DNA of 64,000 nucleotides from Geomesophilobacter sediminis (GTDB lineage: Bacteria > Desulfobacterota > Desulfuromonadia > Geobacterales > Geobacteraceae), in assembly GCF_016458275.1 (NCBI RefSeq), contig NZ_JAEMHM010000005.1:186001-250000 (forward strand), written 5' to 3'. Positions 26,477 to 35,748 of the stretch are shown piece after piece. Position 1 is the first letter of the stretch; every line of letters begins with the position of its first letter. The position numbers and the translations under genes are program-made. Below the pieces are notes generated by a model. The model ran no database searches. It had not been told where the DNA came from and saw nothing but the letters and a program-made list of their open reading frames with translations.

Positions 26477-27433
26477 CTAACTCAGCTTTATCCCGCCGAT
26501 CTGCGATTCGGCGTCCGCTTTTTTCAGCGCCTTTTGGGCATACTCCAGCATCATCTCGATGCTCACGTCTTTCTTCCCCTGGTTTCCGATGAAGCCCACG
26601 ATCCCGAAAAGGGCGGAGAACTTGTATCCCTGCTCCCCGATGACCACCTCCTGCTGGTTCAGGCGCAGCTTCAGCCGCTTGGCGACGGTGCTCGCGTCGC
26701 TCACCTCGGTCTCCGGCAAAAGCACCAGGAACTGGTACTCGTTCCAACGGGCGACCCAGTCGACCTCCTGGCGTACCGACTCCTTGAGCAGTGCCGCCGT
26801 CGCCTGCAGCATCTTTTCGGTGGCGAAGATGCCGTGTTCCTTGCGGAAGGCGTCGATCTCGTTGAAGCCGATCAGCATGACGGAGAGCGGGCGCTGATAC
26901 CGGTTGGCGCGTTTGATTTCCAGCGGCAGCCGCTCCTCCATGAATTTGCGGTTGTGGACGCCGGTCAAAACGTCGACCAGTGAGGCGGCCTCGACCTGCT
27001 CGTAATGCGCCTGGCGGATCGCTTCCAGATCGATGATGCGCATGGCGGTCCGGATCCGCGCCTGCAGTTCGGGCTTGTGTACCGGCTTGATCAGGTACTC
27101 GTCCGCCCCCGCCTCCAGGCCGGCAATGGTGTCGTTCTTTGAGTCCTGGGAAGTGAGCATGATGATGTAGGTGTAGCCGGCACTGGCCAGGTGCGCCGTG
27201 TCGGCACGGACCGCCTGGCAAAGTTCCAGGCCGGTCATGATCGGCATCACCCAGTCGGTGACGATGATGTGGAAGCGGTTGGCCTGGAAGAGTTTGAAGG
27301 CCTGGTGGCCATCCTCCGCTTCGGTCACGTTGAAGCCCAGATTTCTCAGCATGTCCGCGACGATGTTCCTAAGCAGGACGTTATCGTCGACGACGAGGAC
27401 GGAATAATTGGCGTTTTTGGCGTTGTCGTTCAA
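26477..27433 (-). CDS. Response regulator with degenerate GGDEF domain
   Basis: About 318 residues from TTG 27433, chosen because GGGAGG sits just upstream; the longer GTG frame at 27460 has no ribosome site and would place the GGGAGG inside the gene. The receiver is intact (SVLVVDDNVLLRN; aspartate in IIVTDWVMPIMTG; lysine in YLIKPVHKP). The second domain has the GGDEF scaffold (LTGVHNRKFMEERLP) but its active loop reads RWNEYQFLVLLP in place of RYGGDEF. Catalysis is therefore unlikely. It may act as a protein-interaction or GTP/c-di-GMP-sensing output. Confidence 0.82.
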   Translation of the reverse strand: MNDNAKNANYSVLVVDDNVLLRNIVADMLRNLGFNVTEAEDGHQAFKLFQANRFHIIVTDWVMPIMTGLELCQAVRADTAHLASAGYTYIIMLTSQDSKNDTIAGLEAGADEYLIKPVHKPELQARIRTAMRIIDLEAIRQAHYEQVEAASLVDVLTGVHNRKFMEERLPLEIKRANRYQRPLSVMLIGFNEIDAFRKEHGIFATEKMLQATAALLKESVRQEVDWVARWNEYQFLVLLPETEVSDASTVAKRLKLRLNQQEVVIGEQGYKFSALFGIVGFIGNQGKKDVSIEMMLEYAQKALKKADAESQIGGIKLS

Positions 27434-27562
27434 GTAGCCACCTCCCTGGTGCTCCGGCACCGTATCTCTGCAGGACGTATCGGCAGATCGGGAAATTAGT
27501 AAAGGGAAATGAGGGGTCTATCCCCCGGATAAAGCAACTTTCCTGCGGTCAGGACGCTGCGC

Positions 27563-27590
27563 CGGTAGGAGCGGCATTCCTGTCGCGATC
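27563..27590. repeat. REP-like element, family C (single copy)
   Basis: CGGTAGGAGCGGCATTCCTG followed by TCGCGATC: a short stem with the GGAGCG...GCGAT signature shared with the copies at 27.6, 28.3, 37.2 and 48.4 kb. Confidence 0.6.
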
Positions 27591-27636
27591 GAGTCCTTTT
27601 GAAGACAGCTTTGAATAAGTAACGTAGCAGCCTACC

Positions 27637-27720
27637 GTGTGGGAGCGCCTTTGCAGGCGCGATCCGCCGAAGGCGGTGACAACGGTTGGGGGATTCGCAC
27701 CCGGAGAGGCGCTCCCACCG
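27637..27720. repeat. REP-like element, family C (inverted pair)
   Basis: GTGTGGGAGCGCCTTTGCAG, then GCGCGAT, faces GAGAGGCGCTCCCACCG 60 bases on, with a CCGCCGAAGGCGG hairpin between. This two-headed arrangement is typical of REP doublets or BIMEs. Confidence 0.7.
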
Positions 27721-27871
27721 TAAAAAAGGAACTTTCACCAGTTATACAAAGGCCCCAGGTAGCGGCACGCCCCCTACTGGATGAAGACAACACAATGAGA
27801 GGGCCGGCAACACTACATTGCTTTGTTTTTCCACAAATGCTAGCATCAACTGATAAAGGAGGCGGTTAGTT

Positions 27872-28090
27872 ATGAGATGCGGATATAAAGACGACTTCAA
27901 GATCGATTATTCCGGCTCCCTGCACATCACCAAAGGAGAAGGTTGTGACATAGTGGTGAAAGAAAGTCACATCCCGACAAACATCAAAAGCTGTCTCGAC
28001 TCTGCGGTAGAGCGCGAGAGCTGCCACGAACTCAGATCAGCCTCAAGAGCCCTCACCAGGGGAATCGAAGAGGCATTCGACGTCGAGTAG
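27872..28090 (+). CDS. Hypothetical small protein (72 aa)
   Basis: ATG 27872 with AAAGGAGG 9 bases upstream. Acidic and Cys-containing (Cys3, Cys29, Cys45, Cys55 approximately), with no signal or membrane segment. I do not recognise it. Composition is less GC-rich than its neighbours. It lies between two REP-like doublets. Confidence 0.55.
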   Translation: MRCGYKDDFKIDYSGSLHITKGEGCDIVVKESHIPTNIKSCLDSAVERESCHELRSASRALTRGIEEAFDVE

Positions 28091-28551
28091 CCGAACGTCA
28101 GGTGACCGCGACCTCCCGTAACAACTGATGGTTGCGCGCCAATTGATGCGGGATTCCATGGTCAGGGTGAGGGGTGAGGGATGAACACCTCAACCCTCAC
28201 CTGCTCCCGGTCCCACCGGACTGCCCCACTGGCTTACTCCCCTGTCATCAGCCCCCGCTCCCCCCGCCGCCTCACCGCAGATCTCACAGCTCAAGGCTAA
28301 TTGCTCATTGCCGGCCACTCTGTGGGAGCGCCCTTCCGAGTGCGATGCGACGGTCATTAGCGCCTGGAAAGGCGCTCCCACGGTTACTTATGGCTGCAGT
28401 GGCTGTGGCTGCATCGCTGCGGCTTTGTGTCCTGACCGCAGGTTCGCGCCCGAGCAGTATCGGTCGCTCCGCCGATATAGCTTGATTTTCCCGGAATCCT
28501 GATTATCCTGAACATCCCTGTTGCCTAACCCAGTGATGCTTGAGGGAGGGG
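28091..28551. other. Intergenic region with a REP-like doublet
   Basis: 461 bases without a convincing gene. The family C doublet at 28321-28383 is the only structure seen. A CTAATTGCTCATTGCCGG tract resembles tandem tracts at 26.4 kb. Confidence 0.5.
28321..28383. repeat. REP-like element, family C (inverted pair)
   Basis: TGTGGGAGCGCCCTTCCGAG followed by TGCGATGCG, facing CCTGGAAAGGCGCTCCCACG. Same arms and signature as the doublet at 27637. Confidence 0.7.
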
Positions 28552-29412
28552 ATGTACTTGACACACAAATCGGTGCTCCGCGAGTCTTTTGATGCCCTGC
28601 TGGTTGTGCTGGGGATCCTTTCCGCCGGGATGGGGATCAAGGGATTTCTCCTCTCCTCCCACTTCATCGACGGCGGTGTCACCGGCATCTCGATGCTGTT
28701 GTCCAATGTCCTTGGCTACCCGCTCGCCATCCTGATCCTGGTTATCAACCTCCCCTTCGTCATCCTGGGCTACCGCCAGATCGGCTGGCTCTTCGCGCTC
28801 AAGAGCACCCTCGCCATCGTCGGACTTTCTCTGGCCCTGGCCTTCATGAGTTACCCCGACATCACCCCCGACCGGCTCCTCACCGCCGTCTTTGGCGGCT
28901 TCTTCATCGGCGCCGGGATCGGGCTCGCCATCCGCGGCGGCGCCGTTTTGGACGGGACCGAGATCGCCGCCCTGCTCATCAGCAAGAGCAGCCATCTGCT
29001 CAAGGTCGGCGACGTCATCCTCATCCTCAACATCTTCATTTTCATCGCCGCCGCCTTCGTCCTTGGCGTGGACGAAGCCCTCTACTCGATCCTCACCTAC
29101 TTCGCGGCATCCAAGACGGTGGACTTCATCCTGCACGGCATCGAGGAATACAACGCCGTCATCATCATGTCCGAGCAAAGCGACCACATCCGGGAGGCGA
29201 TCGTCCGCGTGTTGAGCCGCGGCGTGACCATCTACCACGGCCGGGGCGGGATGACCGGCAAGCACATGCACATTCTGTACTGCGTGGTGACCAGACTGGA
29301 GATCGGGAGGGTGAAAAACGTGGTGAAGGAAATCGACGAGAACGCGTTCGTGGTGATCCACCCGTTAGCCGACGCTACGGGAGGGATCATCAAGAAGACC
29401 CCGCTGCACTGA
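28552..29412 (+). CDS. YitT-family membrane protein (DUF161-DUF2179)
   Basis: 286 residues. Five or six hydrophobic helices (residues 15-190) contain the YitT signature GIKGFLLSSHFIDGGVTGIS and AIRGGAVLDGTEIAAL. A cytoplasmic DUF2179 domain (about 200-280; IREAIVRVLSRGVTIYHGRG) follows. Inner-membrane protein of unknown transport or signalling role. Start choice is uncertain: ATG 28552 lies very close to GAGGGAGG, and TTG 28558 has better spacing. Confidence 0.85.
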   Translation: MYLTHKSVLRESFDALLVVLGILSAGMGIKGFLLSSHFIDGGVTGISMLLSNVLGYPLAILILVINLPFVILGYRQIGWLFALKSTLAIVGLSLALAFMSYPDITPDRLLTAVFGGFFIGAGIGLAIRGGAVLDGTEIAALLISKSSHLLKVGDVILILNIFIFIAAAFVLGVDEALYSILTYFAASKTVDFILHGIEEYNAVIIMSEQSDHIREAIVRVLSRGVTIYHGRGGMTGKHMHILYCVVTRLEIGRVKNVVKEIDENAFVVIHPLADATGGIIKKTPLH

Positions 29413-29902
29413 GGGAGTGCGGGGGGAGCTCACTTTATGCATTCGACGTTTTGGCTCATATGCAATATATCTTGACAAGTCCAAAATTTTCAGCCTTGAG
29501 TCCGGTGAAGATGGATTTGTTATCTTACGAACTGGTTTGGAAGTGTTAACTCCACTTTCAGTTCTTTTCCGCCCGCCGGCCTGACTGTCAGTCACGCTGC
29601 CAGCCAACACCGCCAGTTGCAGAGCCAGAACCACCACCGACCATACAAGAAGGTTCCTCCCGATTATACCGGCCTCCTGTAGAGGAAAAGACAAGCACAC
29701 CCCTTGCTCCAAAGCCAATGTCCCGCGAATGGCGGGGCAAACCGGAAACCATGAGATGCTACTCATCCAAAACCAAATGTCCAGTTCTGCCCGCTGGGTT
29801 TTTTCGGTTTTCCCTGCGTCCCCCCGTGTTCCTCTGTGGTTCAACCTTTTCCGTCAAAGTATTACAATGCTAAATAGAAACGGTTGAGACAGGAGGTCTG
29901 CT
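29413..29902. other. Intergenic region, no confident gene
   Basis: 490 bases. On the minus strand a stretch around 29580-29640 encodes a hydrophobic run resembling a signal peptide (VVVLALQLAVLAG) after AGGAGG-like sequence, but no suitable start codon lies in frame and the frame runs into the neighbouring gene. Possibly a decayed small secreted protein. Confidence 0.35.
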
Positions 29903-30547
29903 ATGTCAAAGCTACGGGTTCAATCATTCGCGGTTTCCCTAGACGGTTACGGGGCGGGGCCGGATCAGGATCTGCAGAATCCGCTCGGGGTGGGTGGCAT
30001 GGAACTGATGGAATGGTTCTTTCCTACCAGGGTCTGGCAGAACATGTACGGCGACACGGACGGGGAGACCGGCATAGACAACGGCATTGCGGAACTCGGA
30101 TTTTCCGGTATCGGGGCGTGGATCCTCGGGCGCAACATGTTCGGCCCGATCCGCGGCCCCTGGCCCGACCTGAGCTGGCAGGGGTGGTGGGGCGATGAGC
30201 CCCCTTATCACACCCCGGTCTACGTGCTGACGCACCATGCGCGGGCACCGATCCAAATGAAGGGGGGGACCGAGTTTCACTTTGTCACCGAGGGGATCCA
30301 TGCCGCCTTGGAACAGGCTAAGGCCGCGGCGGGGGGACTCGATGTGAGATTGGGCGGTGGCGTGGCGACGCTGCGGCAATATCTTCAGGCGGGGCTGGTG
30401 GACGAGATGCACTTGGCGCTAAGGCCGGTACTGCTGGGGAATGGGGAAAACCTTTGGGAAGGACTGGATCTGCGGCAGCTCGGCTACCACTGTGAGCGGT
30501 ACGTTGCCGGCGAGCGGGCGATGCACGTATTTTTCAAAAGGGAATAA
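29903..30547 (+). CDS. Dihydrofolate reductase-family protein (RibD C-terminal domain)
   Basis: 214 residues from ATG 29903 with CAGGAGG upstream. The DHFR/RibD-C fold shows in VQSFAVSLDGYGAGPDQ, AWILGRNMFG, TPVYVLTHHAR, DVRLGGGVATLRQYL and DEMHLALRPVLLG, the last being the usual end of the NADPH-binding fold. Stand-alone members are putative NADPH-dependent reductases of unknown substrate. Not linked to riboflavin genes here. Confidence 0.85.
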   Translation: MSKLRVQSFAVSLDGYGAGPDQDLQNPLGVGGMELMEWFFPTRVWQNMYGDTDGETGIDNGIAELGFSGIGAWILGRNMFGPIRGPWPDLSWQGWWGDEPPYHTPVYVLTHHARAPIQMKGGTEFHFVTEGIHAALEQAKAAAGGLDVRLGGGVATLRQYLQAGLVDEMHLALRPVLLGNGENLWEGLDLRQLGYHCERYVAGERAMHVFFKRE

Positions 30548-30606
30548 TCCCTTTCTGATCGGACTGATCCGTCTGAGATCTCCACACTCGGGGGCCGCCA
30601 GCGGCT

Positions 30607-31197
30607 TTACGTATCCTGCTCCACGATAAGTTTCGCGACGTGCGGCGGGGTGAAGCTCCGGAAGCGTTCCAAAAGCGCGGCGGGCTCGCTTTCCACGATC
30701 AACATCGAGCGGTGCGGCTGCTTCACGAACTGCTCGGCGACCGTGTGGTCCAGAAAGGTCGCGAGGGCATCGTAGTAACCGGCTACGTTGAGCAGGCCGC
30801 ACGGCTTTTCGTGGAAACCGAGCTGGGCCCAGGTCCAGACCTCGAAGAGCTCCTCCAAAGTCCCGATCCCGCCGGGCAGCGCGACGAAGCCGTCGGCCAG
30901 CTCCGCCATGAGCGTCTTGCGCTCGTGCATGGAGCGGGTCACGTGCAGCTCGGTCAGACCGGTGTGGGCGACCTCCTTTTTGACCAGCGCATCGGGAATG
31001 ATCCCCACAACCTCCCCGCCCAGTGCCAGAACCGTATCGGCAACGACCCCCATGATACCGATGTTGGCCCCACCGTACACCAGCCGGATGCCCCTCTCCA
31101 CCAGGGCGGCGCCGAGCGCCCGGGCCGCCTCAGAATACGCCTCCAACCGCCCCGGACTGGACCCACAGTAGACGCAAATGCTTTTCAGTTCCCTCAC
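30607..31197 (-). CDS. LOG-family nucleotide 5'-monophosphate phosphoribohydrolase
   Basis: 196 residues from a GTG start with AAGAGG upstream. Rossmann-fold lysine-decarboxylase-like family: ICVYCGSSPG at the start, LVYGGANIGIMG, MHERKTLM and the catalytic PGGIGTLEELFE. LOG enzymes release the base from N6-modified AMP (cytokinin activation in plants) or other nucleotides. Cytoplasmic, monocistronic. Length is typical. Confidence 0.9.
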   Translation of the reverse strand: MRELKSICVYCGSSPGRLEAYSEAARALGAALVERGIRLVYGGANIGIMGVVADTVLALGGEVVGIIPDALVKKEVAHTGLTELHVTRSMHERKTLMAELADGFVALPGGIGTLEELFEVWTWAQLGFHEKPCGLLNVAGYYDALATFLDHTVAEQFVKQPHRSMLIVESEPAALLERFRSFTPPHVAKLIVEQDT

Positions 31198-31394
31198 TCT
31201 GCACCTCTTACCATCGATTGATCTTTTGCCCCGAAGTTAGTCGCACGGATCGGGGCAGGAATTGGAAGCATACGACGTCACCGCCGGCGAAACAAGAAGA
31301 AAGGAGGCGAAAGGCCGTTGATGGAAACTTGCAAATATCTCAAAGAAGCCGTACCTTCTGTCATAGGCGTTGTCGCTGCGGGGAGGGAACTGTC

Positions 31395-31733
31395 ATGGCG
31401 TTGCCGGAACTGGTCAAGCGGTCGGTAGAAACGAAGCTGCAACGGTACTGCGAGCAGAAAGTCCCTTCGGACGTCCCGTTGCGGATTCTCTACACCCTGA
31501 GAGGCAACAGCGTGACGATCATCGAATCTCGTCCGCACTACTGCGAAAATGACCGCTGGGTCGAAGTCCCGGTGGCACAGTTTCGCTTCAGCCCCGAGCA
31601 AAGGTTGTGGTCGCTGTACTGGGCCGACCGCAACCTGCGCTGGCACCCCTACGAGGGCCTGGACCCGGACCCGAAGATAGAAACGCTCTTGCAGGAAATC
31701 GACCGGGATCCGACCTGCATTTTCTGGGGGTGA
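31395..31733 (+). CDS. DUF3024 protein
   Basis: 112 residues from ATG 31395 with GGGAGGG upstream. The conserved order ESRPHYCENDRWVEVPVAQFRF then WSLYWADRNLRWHPYE matches DUF3024, a small soluble family of unknown function. A TGTCATAG motif lies at about 31361. Terminated by the hairpin at 31863 shared with the convergent MATE gene. Confidence 0.8.
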   Translation: MALPELVKRSVETKLQRYCEQKVPSDVPLRILYTLRGNSVTIIESRPHYCENDRWVEVPVAQFRFSPEQRLWSLYWADRNLRWHPYEGLDPDPKIETLLQEIDRDPTCIFWG

Positions 31734-31862
31734 GCTGGTCAATGAACAACGAGCAATGAACAATAACGGCATCAATCAGCGGTTCAGATGCATGCTCCGA
31801 AATCCTCCATCCACACGGCACAACTCCTTCTACCAATAAAAGACCGGTTTTCACCACCAACG

Positions 31863-31902
31863 AAAAAGCCAGCCCCCCTCTTCGGGAGCTGGCTTTTTTT
31901 GT
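31863..31902. terminator. Bidirectional rho-independent terminator
   Basis: AAAAAGCCAGC ... GCTGGCTTTTTTT with loop CCCCCTCTTCGGGA. Lies between DUF3024 (+) and MATE (-). Confidence 0.9.
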
Positions 31903-31920
31903 CACGGGCCAAGACTGGAT

Positions 31921-33261
31921 TCAGGTGGATTCCCGCAAGACGTTGATCTTGCGCCATGCGCCGGCGCGGAAGCGGAGCGACCAGATCACGGCGGTGGCAA
32001 ACACGAACGCGGTGGCCAGGGTCCACTCGGCGACCAGCCCGGGCGCATGCCGCACGACCAGCCACAAAAGGGTGAGAAAGGCGCCGGTGCAGAACATGAA
32101 GGTCCGGGCGACCCAGTGGGTGTCTCCGGCGGAGGCGAGGATGCACCCGATCATCACGTTGGCGGCGTCGAAGAGGCAGTAAAAGGCGACGAATTTCATG
32201 ATCAGCGCCCCCGCCGCCACGATGCGGGCGCTTTCCGGCCCGTCCCCGGCAAAAAAGGCGATCAGCGGCGCCGACGCGGTGGCAAAGAGGACCGCCATCG
32301 CCAGCATCCAGACCTCGCAGACCAGCAGGGATTGCGCGGTGATCCCGGGAACGTCGTCGTCCTCCCCGGCGCCGCGGGCGTGCCCGACCAGGACCCCGGC
32401 GGCCTGCCCCAGTCCCAAGGCCGGGAAAAACGCGGTCCCGTTGATGCGGAAGGCGATGCTCGAAGCGGCAAGCTCCGCGGTTCCCAGCCGCCCCACCACG
32501 ACCAGGAATATCGTCCAGGCGGCGAGTTCACCGCTGATCCTAAGCCCCAACGGCATCGCCAGGATAAGGAAACGCTTCAGCTCGATCCAGTCGAGCCGGC
32601 GCGCCGGAGCGTCGGAAAAGCCGTGGGCGCGGGCGAAAACCGCGACATAGAGCGCGGCGGCCACCGCCTGCGCCAGGACGGTGGCGAGCGCCGCCCCCGA
32701 GATCCCCAGCCGCGGCAGGCCCCATTCTCCCAGCACCAATCCCCACGCCAAAAGCGCATTCACGAAGATGGAGATGAAGGTGACCGCGGTGACGAGGACG
32801 GGGCGGCCGATGCCCGAAAGCCAGCCGCCGAAGGCGGAGCCGACCACCGGGAAAAACGAGCCGGCCATGCAGATCAAAAAGTAGCTGCTTTCGTAGCGCG
32901 CCACCAACGGCTCGTGCCCGGCCAGATGGAAAAGCTGCGCCAGCGGCCAGGCGATGGCGAGCGCAAGCAGCCCGGCAGCCAGCGAGGTGTAGATGCCCAG
33001 CCAGGCAGAGGAGAGGACGCCGTGCCGGTCGCCGCGGCCGTGGCTGTGGGCGACGAAGGTCCCGGCATAGCCGGCGGTCCCGAAAAGAAAGCCCTGGAAG
33101 AGAATCACCGCCATCCCCGACGGACCGATCGCCGCAACGGCGGCTCCCGAGTGACGCGACAGGACGACGGCGTCGACGATTTGCATCAACGTGATTGCCG
33201 ACGAGGAGAGGATCATCGGTCCGGCCAGTTTCAGCAGGCGTGGTACGTGGTTGAATCTCAT
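31921..33261 (-). CDS. MATE-family efflux transporter
   Basis: 446 residues from ATG 33261 with GGAG 5 bases upstream. About 12 hydrophobic helices in two similar halves. The opening LLKLAGPMILSSSAITLMQIVDAVVLSRH and VSGIGRP-like loop between halves are typical of MATE/DinF antiporters, which export cationic compounds using Na+ or H+ gradients. Inner membrane. No regulator is adjacent. The substrate is unknown. Confidence 0.9.
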   Translation of the reverse strand: MRFNHVPRLLKLAGPMILSSSAITLMQIVDAVVLSRHSGAAVAAIGPSGMAVILFQGFLFGTAGYAGTFVAHSHGRGDRHGVLSSAWLGIYTSLAAGLLALAIAWPLAQLFHLAGHEPLVARYESSYFLICMAGSFFPVVGSAFGGWLSGIGRPVLVTAVTFISIFVNALLAWGLVLGEWGLPRLGISGAALATVLAQAVAAALYVAVFARAHGFSDAPARRLDWIELKRFLILAMPLGLRISGELAAWTIFLVVVGRLGTAELAASSIAFRINGTAFFPALGLGQAAGVLVGHARGAGEDDDVPGITAQSLLVCEVWMLAMAVLFATASAPLIAFFAGDGPESARIVAAGALIMKFVAFYCLFDAANVMIGCILASAGDTHWVARTFMFCTGAFLTLLWLVVRHAPGLVAEWTLATAFVFATAVIWSLRFRAGAWRKINVLREST

Positions 33262-33812
33262 GCAGCTCCCTGGGATAAAGAGCACAGTCTACGCCAGATG
33301 TTCCGGCAAGAAAAGGGTGAAACGGCAACGATGACGTATACATGAACGAAGCAGGGACACCGGACCGGACGGGGATATTTCCCGTTCGAATACCGGAGAT
33401 GGAAAAAGTCAGCTTGTATCTCGACGCATTTTCGTTAATTATAAGCAACTAGCTCAAACTATCTGAGTATCTCACCGAGCCGACTCATCAGGAGCACGCC
33501 CTGATGCGAGTAAACGGATTCGAGATACACTCTGTGCGACCTTCCCTGGCTGCAGACTGTCTGCGCAGTAGCACTAGATGCCGGGGTTACCAATAACCCT
33601 CTGGCAATGACAGTGTTCCCGGAAGCACTGCGGCCTCTCCTGACTGCAGGTGTAATTAAAAGCGCGCTCGCCCTCACGCGAGACTGCATATCTGTAACTT
33701 GCCCCGCCCATTCACCATGGGTTACCTTGCCGCCGAACACCTACCTGGCATCACGTATTGCTCCGTTTGGGCCGGCTCAACACTTCTAGCCTCGTCCCTG
33801 GGAGAGGGAATC
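33262..33812. other. Intergenic region, no gene seen
   Basis: 551 bases between divergent genes. An AT-rich stretch near 33430-33460 could hold promoters. Short frames inside lack ribosome sites. I saw no strong hairpin with a T-tract. Confidence 0.45.
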
Positions 33813-35579
33813 ATGACGCGACAGGCTTCCCGGTATACCAGTGCAACTGCCCGCATCGTGGCCGTCTACGCGCTGTTCGGACTGGTCTGGATCTACGGAT
33901 CGGACACCGCCCTCGGCTGGCTGGTCAAGGACCACGCGGTAATGGTGAAAATCGCCGTCATCAAGGGATCCCTGTTCATCGTCACCACGGCGGCACTCCT
34001 TTTCTTCCTGATCAGCCGCTTTGCGCGGCAGATCGACGCTGCCGAGCGGCGGGAACTGGAAAGCCTGAAGGGGTACCTGGCGATTTTCAACGCTACCAAC
34101 GAGGCGATCTTCGTTCATGACGCCCAAAGCGGCAGGATCCTCGACGTGAACGACCGGATGCTGGAAATCTTCGGGGTATCGCGTGAGGAGGCCCTCAACC
34201 TCGACATCGCGCGGCTGTCCGAAGGACACCCCCCCTATGGGGAAGCGGAGGCGACGGAGAAACTACGCCGGGCCATGGCTGAGGGGCCCCAGGTGTTCGA
34301 ATGGCATTCGCGCCGCAAAAACGGAGAACTCTTCTGGTCGGAGATTTCCCTCAAGCGGGTGGCCACCGACGATTACGACCGGATCATCGCGGTGGTACGG
34401 GACGTAAGCGAGCGAAGACTCCTGGAGGAACAGCTGCGCCAGTCGCAAAAGCTCGAGTCGATTGGCCGGCTGGCCGGCGGGGTTGCCCACGACTTCAACA
34501 ACATGCTTTCGGTCATCGTGGGGTATGCGCAGCTGTCGCTTTTGAAGCTTCCCGAGGATGATCCCTATCACGAGGTGTTCCAACAGATCCTCAAGGCAGC
34601 GGAGCGCTCCAGCGAGATCACCCGGCAGCTCCTCGCCTTTTCCCGCAAGGAGGTCATCGCGCCGCGCCCCCTCGACCTGAACCAGGTAATCCTGGCGACC
34701 GAGAAGAACCTGGGGCGCCTGATCGGGGAGGACATTGAACTCACCTTCCGCCCGGCAGCCGGCCTCTGGCTCATCAAGGCCGACCCGGTCCAGGTGGACC
34801 AGATTCTCATGAATCTCGCCGCCAACGCGCGCGATGCCATGCCGGACGGAGGCGTCCTGACCATCACGACGGGAAACATCTGCATCGACGAGGACTACAG
34901 CAGGTACTGCCTGGACGCCCACCCCGGCGAATACGTGCTTCTCACGGTAAACGACACCGGAGTGGGGATGGACCGGGAGATCCGGGAGCATATCTTCGAA
35001 CCCTTTTTCACAACCAAGAACAGAGGCGCCGGGACGGGGCTGGGGCTTGCCACCGTGTACGGCATCCTCGTCCAGAACAACGGGTTCATCGAATGCCACA
35101 GCGAACGGGGACAGGGAAGCGTTTTCCGCTGCTACCTGCCACGGCTGCCGGAGACGGAAGTCCCGGCGGAGGAGGCCAAGGAAGCAAAGGAACCGGAACG
35201 GAGCCAGGGAAGCGGCACCATCCTTCTGGTAGAGGACGAGGAAATGCTTCTCCAGATGAGCGCGAAGATGCTGGAAGAGATGGGGTACCGGGTGATCCAG
35301 AACCAAAGTCCAGAGGAGGCACTGGCCCGTTGTCAAAAAGGGGAACCGTTCGACCTGGTCCTCACCGACGTGGTGATGCCCGGAATGAACGGGAAAGAAA
35401 TGGCGGAGAAAATGAAGGCGGTCCGGCCGGGAATCAAGGTCCTCTTCATGTCCGGCTACACGTCGGAAATAGTGGCGAAACGCGGGATCATCGAGGACGG
35501 CATGCACTATATTCAGAAGCCGATCGACATGACCCGGCTCAGGGAAAAGATCAAAGAGGTACTCGCTGATCGACGGTAA
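33813..35579 (+). CDS. Membrane hybrid histidine kinase (PAS, HisKA, HATPase, REC)
   Basis: 588 residues from ATG 33813 with GGGAGAGGG upstream; the open frame to 33699 is unsupported. Two membrane helices (about 15-35 and 45-70) enclose a very short periplasmic loop. Then PAS (80-205), HisKA with [17 protein letters not shown], HATPase ([21 protein letters not shown]) and a receiver (aspartate in [13 protein letters not shown]; lysine in YIQKPID). With so little periplasmic domain, it probably senses through the PAS domain or the membrane. Orphan. Confidence 0.9.
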   Translation: MTRQASRYTSATARIVAVYALFGLVWIYGSDTALGWLVKDHAVMVKIAVIKGSLFIVTTAALLFFLISRFARQIDAAERRELESLKGYLAIFNATNEAIFVHDAQSGRILDVNDRMLEIFGVSREEALNLDIARLSEGHPPYGEAEATEKLRRAMAEGPQVFEWHSRRKNGELFWSEISLKRVATDDYDRIIAVVRDVSERRLLEEQLRQSQKLESIGRLAGGVAHDFNNMLSVIVGYAQLSLLKLPEDDPYHEVFQQILKAAERSSEITRQLLAFSRKEVIAPRPLDLNQVILATEKNLGRLIGEDIELTFRPAAGLWLIKADPVQVDQILMNLAANARDAMPDGGVLTITTGNICIDEDYSRYCLDAHPGEYVLLTVNDTGVGMDREIREHIFEPFFTTKNRGAGTGLGLATVYGILVQNNGFIECHSERGQGSVFRCYLPRLPETEVPAEEAKEAKEPERSQGSGTILLVEDEEMLLQMSAKMLEEMGYRVIQNQSPEEALARCQKGEPFDLVLTDVVMPGMNGKEMAEKMKAVRPGIKVLFMSGYTSEIVAKRGIIEDGMHYIQKPIDMTRLREKIKEVLADRR

Positions 35580-35748
35580 GGCAGGCCCCGCAGAAATCGG
35601 GAGAAGAAACAGGATGGCGGGTAACGACGAGCAGGAACCACCAGGACGGAGATGCTCATTAGTACACATCCGTGCTATCGTCATGCATAGCGGTTGATTT
35701 TCCTTTTAATAGCCGCGCAATCCGACAACAAGGGAAGTGACCCAAGGC

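Noticed and set aside
29365-29844. 159-codon minus frame with a signal-peptide-like stretch
   Set aside because: No usable start codon near the hydrophobic stretch and it runs into the convergent YitT gene; perhaps a relic.
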